8,188 bases of DNA from an uncultured Clostridia bacterium (GTDB lineage: Bacteria > Bacillota > Clostridia > Lachnospirales > CAG-274). Below the pieces are notes generated by a model. The model was not told the origin of the DNA, searched no databases, and worked only from the letters and a program-made list of their open reading frames with translations. The stretch is taken from contig CANRCU010000093.1 in assembly GCA_947629215.1 (NCBI GenBank), positions 1 through 8,188 on the forward strand, written 5' to 3'. A program made the translations under genes and the position numbers. Numbering within the stretch: the stretch's first letter is position 1; each line of letters starts with the position of its first letter. Shown here one piece after another: positions 1-5,603 of this stretch.

Positions 1-2
1 CG

Positions 3-2546
3 TTCGAGCTGGATTTGCACGAACGCGCGCACGGTCCGCACGGCTTGGTTGCGGGTATGACGGGGTCGGGCAAGAGCGAGTTCATCATTTCCTATATTTT
101 GTCAATGGCGGTGAATTTTCACCCCTGCGAAGTTGCGTTTATCCTTATCGACTACAAGGGCGGCGGTATGGCGAAATCGTTTGAGAATATCCCCCACACG
201 GCGGGCGTTATCACAAACCTCGACGGAAACGGCATAAAGCGGTCGCTGTCGTCTATGCGAAGCGAACTTCACCGCCGCGAGAAAATCTTCCGCGACACGT
301 CGATTAAGCACAACGTGAGTAACATCGACATCTACAAATACCAGAAACTGTACCGCGAGGGCAAGGTAAGCGAGCCGCTCCCGCACCTGCTGATTATCTC
401 CGACGAGTTTGCGGAACTCAAAAAAGAACAGCCCGATTTTATGACCGAGCTTACGAGTACCGCGCGAGTAGGGCGAAGCCTTGGCGTGCATTTAATTCTT
501 GCAACGCAGAAACCCGGCGGCGTTGTGGACGACCAAATTCGCTCAAACAGCCGTTTCAAAATCTGCCTGAAAGTCCAGGACAGCGGTGACAGCCGTGAAA
601 TGCTCGGGCGACCCGACGCGGCGGCATTGGTGGACACGGGGCGGTTTTATCTGCAGGTGGGTTACGACGAGCTGTTTGAAATAGGTCAGTCAGCCTGGGC
701 GGGCGCGCCGTATTACCCCTCTCAAAAGACCATCAGGGACCGCGGCGACGCCGTGGCGGTTATAAACACCAACGGGCGGGTTATTGCGGAGGCGAACACC
801 AACCGTTTCGCGGAGTTTTCCGACCCGCCAAAGCAACTGGACGTTATCACAAACTACATTGCGAAATACTGCGAGGAAGAAAAAATCACGCGGTGGAAGA
901 TGTGGCTTGACCCGATTTCGCCGATGATTTACGTCGACAGGCTTGCCGAAAAATACAAGGGTTCGGAGTGCGGAAAGTTTCAGTTAGCTCCCATTGTCGG
1001 GGAATTTGACGACCCCGCGCACCAGCGTCAGGGTGTGCTTCGCGTGCCGCTGACGGCGGACGGAAACGCTATCGTTTACGGCTCCGCAGGCAACGGAAAA
1101 GCGATGTTTTTAGAGGCGATGTGCTACTCGCTTATGCGCGAACACAAGCCGTCCGAGGTCAATATTTACATAATGGATTTCGGCGCGGAGACGTTTACGG
1201 CGTTTTCCGAAAGCCCGTTTATCGGCGATGTGATTTTGTCCTACGAAACCGAAAAAGTTGACAATCTGTTTAAACTGCTTTTCGGCAAAATCGAGACCCG
1301 CAAGAAAATTCTGTCCGGGTTCGGGGGAAGCCTTGAACAGTACAATCTTCAGGCTGAAAAAACACAGCCGAATATTATCGTTATGATTAACAACTTCGCG
1401 GCGTTTTCGGAGCTGTTCGAGGAGCGGCTCGGGGACATTAACTACCTCACGCGAGAGGGTACGAAGTACGGGATTTACTTCGTGTTAGCCTGCACGGGGA
1501 CTAACAACGTGCGGTTTAATATGATGCAGAATTTCAAGCTGATGTACTGCCTGCAGATGAACAGCGCGGACGATTATTCGACGGTTGTCGGGAAAACCGA
1601 AGGGCTGTACCCCGAAAAATTCAAGGGGCGCGGAATTCTGCGGCTTGACAAGGACACCGTGGTTGAATTCCAGACTGCGAGCATTACCGACGCAAATCCG
1701 CCCTACCCCGCAATTCGGAAATTCTGCGCGAAACTCGCCGAGGTTTACGCGGAATTCAAGGCGCAGAAAGTGCCTGTCCTGCCCGAAAAAGTGACCGAGG
1801 AATTTTTAGCACCGTTCGCACAGCAGGGCGATTTGTCGAGAGTGCCCGTGGGCGTGGAAAAAGCGTCGCTTGAAGTGGCGTATTTTGACTTTTCGGAAAG
1901 CGTAATTTCGCCTTTGCTGTCGGCAAGCGGGGATTGGCAGGAACTTTCGGACGCGCTTGCGGGGCTGATTGCCGAAAAATGCAAAATCAGGACGCTGGTG
2001 CTGTCGCCCGAGGGAAAATGCTCCGCGAAAAGCTCCGAACGGCTTCGGGTGTATAACGACCCGCAGGTATGTGTGAACGCCGTAAGTGAGATTTACGCCG
2101 AGGTGCTTCGCAGGAACAACGACTACAAGGATAAACTCGCGAAAGGCGAACCCGCGCCGCAGTACGAGCCGCTTTTCGTGGTGGTTCAGTCGGTGTCCGC
2201 GCTGAAATCCGCGCTGGAGCGGTTCAAGGTTTCCGACGAGGCAAAGGAAGCCTCCGACGACACGCCGTTCAACCGCCTGCAGATTGCCATGTGGAAATGC
2301 GCGGGGGAGTACAACATTCGTTTTTTGATTTGCGAGGTGCTGAGCGCGCTTTCGCCGTTCACCGCCGAAAACTGGTACAAACAGCACATCAGCGGAAATT
2401 CGGGGATCTGGGTCGGCGGAGGACTTAATTCGCAGTTCAGGCTGACCGTCAAGAACAAGCCGCAGGAGTTCACTTCCGAGCCTGAACAGGGGTTTGGATT
2501 TGTTGTAAAGCAGGCGGCGGCTGTGCTTGTCAAATTTTTGCAATAG
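3..2546 (+). CDS. essC: EssC/YukB-type FtsK/SpoIIIE ATPase, motor of type VII secretion (5' partial)
   Basis: Membrane-anchored motor ATPase that drives export of WXG100 proteins and effectors through the Firmicutes type VII system. The reading frame is open from base 3, and the true start, with the FHA domains and membrane segments usual in EssC, lies upstream. Visible here are 847 residues. The first ATPase domain has an intact P-loop (GMTGSGKS, bases 54-77), Walker B LLIISDE (387-407) and the downstream motifs RVGRSLGVHL and LATQKP. A second FtsK-like domain has a P-loop-like GSAGNGKA (1080-1103), where the usual Ser/Thr is Ala. Its Walker B position reads IIVMINNF (1374-1397), with Asn-Asn in place of the acidic pair. 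A third C-terminal domain (about 1840-2546) has no GK motif, as is usual for the degenerate third domain of EssC. Distance from the first P-loop to the C-terminus fits a family length of about 1,450-1,500 residues. A yukD-like gene follows after 14 bp. Family assignment is firm; activity of domain 2 is uncertain. Confidence 0.95.
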   Translation, partial: FELDLHERAHGPHGLVAGMTGSGKSEFIISYILSMAVNFHPCEVAFILIDYKGGGMAKSFENIPHTAGVITNLDGNGIKRSLSSMRSELHRREKIFRDTSIKHNVSNIDIYKYQKLYREGKVSEPLPHLLIISDEFAELKKEQPDFMTELTSTARVGRSLGVHLILATQKPGGVVDDQIRSNSRFKICLKVQDSGDSREMLGRPDAAALVDTGRFYLQVGYDELFEIGQSAWAGAPYYPSQKTIRDRGDAVAVINTNGRVIAEANTNRFAEFSDPPKQLDVITNYIAKYCEEEKITRWKMWLDPISPMIYVDRLAEKYKGSECGKFQLAPIVGEFDDPAHQRQGVLRVPLTADGNAIVYGSAGNGKAMFLEAMCYSLMREHKPSEVNIYIMDFGAETFTAFSESPFIGDVILSYETEKVDNLFKLLFGKIETRKKILSGFGGSLEQYNLQAEKTQPNIIVMINNFAAFSELFEERLGDINYLTREGTKYGIYFVLACTGTNNVRFNMMQNFKLMYCLQMNSADDYSTVVGKTEGLYPEKFKGRGILRLDKDTVVEFQTASITDANPPYPAIRKFCAKLAEVYAEFKAQKVPVLPEKVTEEFLAPFAQQGDLSRVPVGVEKASLEVAYFDFSESVISPLLSASGDWQELSDALAGLIAEKCKIRTLVLSPEGKCSAKSSERLRVYNDPQVCVNAVSEIYAEVLRRNNDYKDKLAKGEPAPQYEPLFVVVQSVSALKSALERFKVSDEAKEASDDTPFNRLQIAMWKCAGEYNIRFLICEVLSALSPFTAENWYKQHISGNSGIWVGGGLNSQFRLTVKNKPQEFTSEPEQGFGFVVKQAAAVLVKFLQ

Positions 2547-2560
2547 CGGGAGGGGTTTTT

Positions 2561-2812
2561 ATGACAAAATATCTTGTAGACATATATTTGCCCGCAAGCG
2601 GCGAGCATTTCGACGCATATCTTCCCGCGGGAAAGCTGATAGGCGAGGCGGCTTACTTGCTTGTTCACATCGTTTCATCGCTGTCAGACGGCAATTTCAC
2701 GGGAACAGCGGACACGGTGCTGATAAACGCCGAAAACGGCGAGGTTTTGAACCGCAATATCACCGTATATGACGCGGGCATACGAAACTCGTCGCGGCTT
2801 ATTCTTATCTGA
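2561..2812 (+). CDS. YukD/EsaB-like ubiquitin-fold protein of type VII secretion
   Basis: An 83-residue protein of the size of the YukD/EsaB family, small cytosolic ubiquitin-like proteins encoded in Firmicutes type VII loci and needed for or modulating secretion. The order of elements fits a beta-grasp fold: two opening strands (KYLVDIYLPASGEHFDAYLP), a central helix (KLIGEAAYLLVHIVSSL) and closing strands ending in SSRLILI. The phrase 'V.D.G....S.LIL' near the end is typical of the family. Ribosome site GGGAGGGG lies 7 bp before the ATG. It sits 14 bp after essC and 51 bp before the first WXG100 gene, so it is almost certainly cotranscribed with essC. Assignment is by length, predicted fold and position rather than by a diagnostic motif. 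Confidence 0.85.
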   Translation: MTKYLVDIYLPASGEHFDAYLPAGKLIGEAAYLLVHIVSSLSDGNFTGTADTVLINAENGEVLNRNITVYDAGIRNSSRLILI

Positions 2813-2863
2813 CTTCAGCGCAGAAAATGCGTTGAAAATATAACTTACACAGGAGGATAAAAA

Positions 2864-3160
2864 ATGAAACTTACGGCTGATACAGGCGAAATGCGGAGCG
2901 TCGCACAGAAGCTCTCGCAGTTGGCGGGGGAGTACACCTCTGTTTACACCCGTCTGCTGAATACGGCAAGCACAATGGGCGACGCATGGAAGGCTCCGGA
3001 TAATCTTGCTTATGTAGAGCAAATCAACGGCTTCCTTGAGGAACTTAAGGCAATGACCGAACACATCAAACAGTCTGCGCAGGCTCTTGACCAGCAGGCA
3101 GGCAACTACGAAGCGACCGTTGAAAACAACATCGCAGGCGTGAAAAAACTGGCGAACTAA
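2864..3160 (+). CDS. WXG100 (ESAT-6-like) protein with W-K-A turn
   Basis: A 98-residue helical hairpin protein of the WXG100 family, the small secreted or co-secreted proteins of type VII systems. The first helix runs over about residues 7-37, the turn carries W42-K43-A44 followed by PD, and the second helix runs over about 48-85. The third position of the W-x-G signature is Ala, a tolerated variant. The C-terminal tail has Y-E-A-T-V-E, so an acidic residue sits five rather than four positions after Tyr and the Y-x-x-x-D/E export motif is imperfect. Ribosome site AGGAGG at 2851-2856. It is followed 11 bp later by another WXG100 gene, and the two probably make a pair. GC-rich like essC, so part of the ancestral core. 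Confidence 0.9.
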   Translation: MKLTADTGEMRSVAQKLSQLAGEYTSVYTRLLNTASTMGDAWKAPDNLAYVEQINGFLEELKAMTEHIKQSAQALDQQAGNYEATVENNIAGVKKLAN

Positions 3161-3171
3161 GGAGGTATATT

Positions 3172-3483
3172 ATGGCACAGCAAATTCAGATTACACTGGA
3201 CACCGATCAGGTTTTGTCGATTGCAAGTCAGATTGAGAGCGACAACAACAACCTTAAAGAGCTTCTCGAAAACACCAAGCAGGCAATCGACTCCCTTTCG
3301 GCAGCCTGGACGGGCAAAGCGGCTGACGAAACCCGCGCGTCCTATACGGAGTTTTCAAACAAGTATTTTCAGCAGTACTATGACGTACTTGACCAGTATG
3401 TTAAGTTTTTGCGGACGAACGTGTCCGACCAGTATTCGCAGACCGAGCAGGCAAACACCACGCTTGCGGACGCGTTTAAGTAA
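3172..3483 (+). CDS. WXG100 (ESAT-6-like) protein with W-T-G turn and YxxxE tail
   Basis: A 103-residue WXG100 protein. Helix 1 covers about residues 10-43, W46-T47-G48 forms the turn and helix 2 covers about 50-83. The C-terminal Y88-S-Q-T-E92 matches the Y-x-x-x-D/E export signal of type VII substrates. The protein ends in LADAFK, a tail closely mirrored by the gene at 7122 (LVDMFK), which is a clear paralogue. Ribosome site GGAGGT at 3161-3166, 5 bp before the ATG. It is the last gene of the GC-rich core: one 60-bp row inside it (3421-3480) counts 36 G/C, while most genes immediately downstream are far AT-richer. Probably the canonical exported EsxA-type substrate or structural partner of this system. 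Confidence 0.93.
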   Translation: MAQQIQITLDTDQVLSIASQIESDNNNLKELLENTKQAIDSLSAAWTGKAADETRASYTEFSNKYFQQYYDVLDQYVKFLRTNVSDQYSQTEQANTTLADAFK

Positions 3484-3507
3484 AATTGTTTTAGGCTTTA
3501 ATATCAT

Positions 3508-3530
3508 CCCTGCTGTCAATGGCAGCGGGG
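3508..3530 (+). other. GC-rich hairpin after the core WXG100 pair
   Basis: CCCTGCTGTC pairs with GGCAGCGGGG around an AAT loop, a 10-bp stem with two G-U pairs if transcribed on the + strand. It begins 24 bp after the stop of the WXG100 gene at 3172, exactly where composition switches. No U-tract follows, so it is not a standard intrinsic terminator. It could stabilise the 3' end of the WXG100 message or attenuate read-through into the island. Confidence 0.35.
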
Positions 3531-3575
3531 AATGATGCAGGATATTCTAATGTAAACGGTATACTGTCATATTAT

Positions 3576-3590
3576 GGGGGTGACATTGTG
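3576..3590 (+). promoter_or_regulatory. Ribosome site GGGGGTG fixing a GTG start
   Basis: GGGGGTG at 3576-3582 lies 5 bp before GTG at 3588-3590. An in-frame ATG at 3519 has no ribosome site and would add 23 residues of non-helical sequence encoded partly by the 3508-3530 hairpin, so the GTG is preferred. Confidence 0.7.
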
Positions 3591-3809
3591 AAATCTTATT
3601 CATATGCAGAATTAGCGGAAATCAAGAGCGAACTGAATTCAATAATATCTGAACTTGAAAGCATATCATCCGGGATAAGAAAGGATTTTGCAGGAATTGG
3701 TAACGAAAAATGTGCGGACACTATTGATTTGATATTATCACACTATTATTCCGTTCGCAGAAAACTCATCAATATTGACACTACGTCAGTCGTTGAAGGG
3801 TTTGAGTAG
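3588..3809 (+). CDS. 73-aa helical protein, candidate effector partner
   Basis: Not recognised with certainty. From the GTG start it encodes 73 residues. A first amphipathic helix covers about residues 6-34 (AELAEIKSELNSIISELES). A short turn, F-A-G-I-G-N-E-K-C (34-42), leads into a second helix over about 43-62. This small helical-hairpin shape, and its position directly before a large effector-like gene, resemble the small LXG-associated partner proteins of type VII loci (Lap-like, DUF5082/DUF5344 type). Those families bind the N-terminal domain of an effector and guide it to the secretion machine. No counterpart stands before the second large gene. The stop is 26 bp before the next start, implying cotranscription. 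The partner role is inferred from shape and context only. Confidence 0.65.
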   Translation: MKSYSYAELAEIKSELNSIISELESISSGIRKDFAGIGNEKCADTIDLILSHYYSVRRKLINIDTTSVVEGFE

Positions 3810-3835
3810 AATTTATCACGAGGAAGGATACGAGT

Positions 3836-5113
3836 ATGGACAATATAGCTATAAGCATTTATAACCTTAATAATTATGCTCAGCGAATAGCTAATATTTG
3901 TGGCAGAATCTCACGTTTAGATGGACGCTTGACCTCGTTATACGGTATGGTGGGTTGGACTGATTTATGGAATCTTATTCAATCCGATGCACTAACCTGT
4001 TATAGCAAAAAGCTTGGTGCTTGCAAATCTTATCTTGAGCAAACTGCAAGTGATTTTGATATTTTTGAGTCCAGTATTTCAAATATTCCTTCTTCGATTT
4101 TAAAAACGAGTCATTCTTTTAAGAAAAATCCCATTTTACCAAATAAGTATTGGACTCTGGAACAAAAGCTCGTTCGGATAATTCTTAATGGTGCAATGGG
4201 GAACGGCCTGATTGGATTTGGTGAGGCAGAGGCGGCAAAAAAATCATTTTGGGATGGAACTTTAGAGTACGACGATGATAACACTTTATTATCTGCTTCT
4301 CCCCAATATGGTAACTATAAAAACAAAAAAGTAAAACGCATTATAGAGCAAGATAAAAAGAATGTTGTAGACAATCTTCCTAATGATGATTTTTATGATA
4401 ATCCTAAGGGTACTATATTAGATGCAACGGTAGAAAAAACTATAGAACATAATGTTCTGGATGAAAGTTTAACTGGTGATGCTGGTTTTGCTACAGGTGC
4501 GTTAAATTTAAAAATATTGCACTATGAACAATTTCATTCGTCTGCATCAGCAGGGTTGTATGTATTTGATAAAAAAGGGAAAAAGATATGTTCTCCAAGT
4601 GTTTCTGCTGAGATAGGAACGAGTTTTGCATATATACAGGTGAGTGCTGATGGAAGAATCGGGTTAGGTGAGGACAACAATTTTTGGGGATTATATGGTA
4701 GCATTGAAGCTGAAACGTTAACAGCTGAGGTGAAAGGTAAATTAGCTCTTAATAGAAAAGAAATTTATGTTGGACTGGATGCTGAGGTGATTGCTGCCGA
4801 AGTGTCCGGATCAGGTGGAATATCTGTTCTTGGTGTTGATCTCGGATTCACAGGCGGATTGAAGGCTGGTTTAGGAGCTCATGCAGACTTTGGGTTTACA
4901 GATGGAAAATTCAAAGTTGATATTGGTGGTGCTATTGGCGTGGGGTTTGATGTGGGTTTTGAAGTTGATATTTCGGGCACAGTTGATACAGTTATTGATT
5001 TTGCTTCCAGTGCTTGGGATGAAACGATAAACACTGTTTCGGGTGTTGCAGATGGCGTGGGTGACTTTTTTAATGACGTTGGCGATAATATCGCTAATTT
5101 CTTTGGCGTTTAG
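3836..5113 (+). CDS. Effector-like protein: shared helical head, glycine-rich beta C-terminal domain
   Basis: A 425-residue protein of unknown activity. Residues 1-74 form a predicted helical module nearly collinear with that of the protein at 5604 (47 of 74 identical, no gaps; residues 48-74 almost perfectly conserved). Residues about 75-215 are a charged, unrecognised linker region. Residues about 255-385 are rich in Gly, Ala and Val with alternating hydrophobics (LDAEVIAAEVSGSGG, LKAGLGAHADFGF, DIGGAIGVGFDVGFEVDISG), pointing to repeated beta-strands. Similar glycine-rich strands occur in C-termini of Firmicutes polymorphic-toxin-like proteins. The last 30 residues are amphipathic helix with V-G-D-F-F. 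There is no signal peptide and no obvious transmembrane segment, as expected for a type VII substrate. Ribosome site AGGAAGGA at 3821-3828. A small helical gene precedes it and a DUF4176 gene follows, the usual company of T7SSb effectors. A toxin function is plausible but unshown. Confidence 0.85.
   Translation: MDNIAISIYNLNNYAQRIANICGRISRLDGRLTSLYGMVGWTDLWNLIQSDALTCYSKKLGACKSYLEQTASDFDIFESSISNIPSSILKTSHSFKKNPILPNKYWTLEQKLVRIILNGAMGNGLIGFGEAEAAKKSFWDGTLEYDDDNTLLSASPQYGNYKNKKVKRIIEQDKKNVVDNLPNDDFYDNPKGTILDATVEKTIEHNVLDESLTGDAGFATGALNLKILHYEQFHSSASAGLYVFDKKGKKICSPSVSAEIGTSFAYIQVSADGRIGLGEDNNFWGLYGSIEAETLTAEVKGKLALNRKEIYVGLDAEVIAAEVSGSGGISVLGVDLGFTGGLKAGLGAHADFGFTDGKFKVDIGGAIGVGFDVGFEVDISGTVDTVIDFASSAWDETINTVSGVADGVGDFFNDVGDNIANFFGV
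3977..4044 (+). repeat. 68-bp perfect direct repeat, copy 1
   Basis: Identical base for base to 5745-5812. It encodes residues 48-70 of the effector-like protein at 3836, starting I-Q-S-D-A-L-T. Similarity continues with two mismatches to 4057. Both copies begin at the first base of codon 48 of their genes. Confidence 0.97.
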
Positions 5114-5153
5114 CCAAATAGACGTATTTTTTAACATTGAAAGGGGTATTTTT

Positions 5154-5447
5154 ATGTTTAAGGGTTTGCTTCCGATAGGAACTGTTGTTTTGCTGAAGAA
5201 TAGTCAGAAAAGGGTTATGGTAATTGGTGTCTTGCAAAAGCAAGTGCGAGAAGGCGATGAGGTAATTTGGGATTATTCCGCTTGCTATTATCCCGAAGGG
5301 TATATGGGTCCGGACAAAACATTCTTATTTAATAACAATCAGATTGAGAAAATTTATTCGGTTGGTTATCAAGATGAAGAACAGTTTGCGTTTAAAGATA
5401 AGATTGATAAAATCAGAAATGATTTGCTTTCGACTAACGAGGAGTAG
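5154..5447 (+). CDS. DUF4176 protein, putative effector partner (unit 1)
   Basis: A 97-residue protein with the hallmarks of DUF4176: the opening LLPIGTVVLL, then VMVIG, YYPEG, an aromatic F-L-F-N stretch and I..I..VGYQDEE. DUF4176 proteins are small cytosolic proteins of uncharacterised mechanism that recur beside LXG-type effectors in Firmicutes type VII loci, where a chaperone or targeting role has been suggested. The ATG at 5154 is chosen because GAAAGGGG (5139-5146) lies 7 bp upstream; an upstream extension to 5043 would overlap the previous gene out of frame and lacks a ribosome site. The gene sits 40 bp after the effector-like gene and is paralogous to the gene at 6830, which has the same position relative to its own large gene. 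It is therefore probably dedicated to the 425-aa protein. Confidence 0.88.
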   Translation: MFKGLLPIGTVVLLKNSQKRVMVIGVLQKQVREGDEVIWDYSACYYPEGYMGPDKTFLFNNNQIEKIYSVGYQDEEQFAFKDKIDKIRNDLLSTNEE

Positions 5448-5536
5448 AACCTTAAAAAGCATCGGCATTTTGCAGAGATAAGGTGTAAGTGTACAAGGTA
5501 TTGTCGATGAAGATGTACTATGAGTACCGACTTTGT

Positions 5537-5565
5537 TTGAGACTGTTGGCATTATATTTTATAAT
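5537..5565 (+). promoter_or_regulatory. Near-consensus sigma-A promoter before unit 2
   Basis: TTGAGA (5537-5542, one mismatch to TTGACA), a 17-bp spacer, then a perfect TATAAT (5560-5565). Transcription would start near 5572, giving a leader of about 30 nt with ribosome site GAAGGAG (5590-5596) before ATG 5604. It is the best promoter-like sequence found among the gaps between genes. It should allow unit 2 to be expressed independently of essC. Confidence 0.65.
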
Positions 5566-5573
5566 GCCAACAG
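5543..5573. repeat. Perfect 14-bp inverted repeat overlapping the -10 box
   Basis: CTGTTGGCATTATA (5543-5556) and its exact complement TATAATGCCAACAG (5560-5573) flank a TTT centre. The palindrome fills the promoter spacer, the -10 box and the expected start site, the placement of a repressor operator. As RNA it could also form a strong hairpin on read-through transcripts, but no U-tract follows on either strand. Confidence 0.7.
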
Positions 5574-5603
5574 AGACACTGTACATTACGAAGGAGAAAC
5601 ATA

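Larger units (their letters stand above)
5448..5603 (+). other. Longest intergenic gap, carrying the unit 2 promoter
   Basis: 156 bp without a credible gene. Apart from the promoter and palindrome listed separately, it has three copies of TGTAC (5490-5494, 5514-5518, 5580-5584) with irregular spacing and no clear meaning. No U-tract terminator for the DUF4176 gene was found. Confidence 0.6.

Noticed and set aside
1806..2543. 245-codon open frame on the - strand inside essC
   Set aside because: It lies fully opposite a well-conserved ATPase gene, reads as low-complexity Arg-rich sequence, and is explained by GC-rich codon bias leaving the antisense frame open.
2813..2863. Possible promoter (TATAAC at 2839) before the first WXG100 gene
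   Set aside because: No -35 element at suitable distance; the short gap and strong ribosome site are compatible with read-through from essC/yukD.
3519..3587. Longer start (ATG 3519) for the 73-aa gene
   Set aside because: There is no ribosome site before it, and the added 23 residues overlap the hairpin; GTG 3588 has a strong site.
3941..3958. LXG motif (L-Y-G, residues 35-37) in the first large protein
   Set aside because: The aligned position in the second protein is L-Y-C and the head is too short for an LXG domain, so it is taken as chance.
5325..5552. 75-codon - strand open frame reaching into the 5448-5603 gap
   Set aside because: It overlaps the DUF4176 gene and the promoter, has no ribosome site and its product looks like random AT-rich hydrophobic sequence.
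5543..5573. Intrinsic terminator for the unit 1 genes
   Set aside because: The stem is perfect but no run of T follows on either strand, and a near-consensus promoter overlaps it, so an operator-like role fits better. Attenuation by the hairpin is not excluded.
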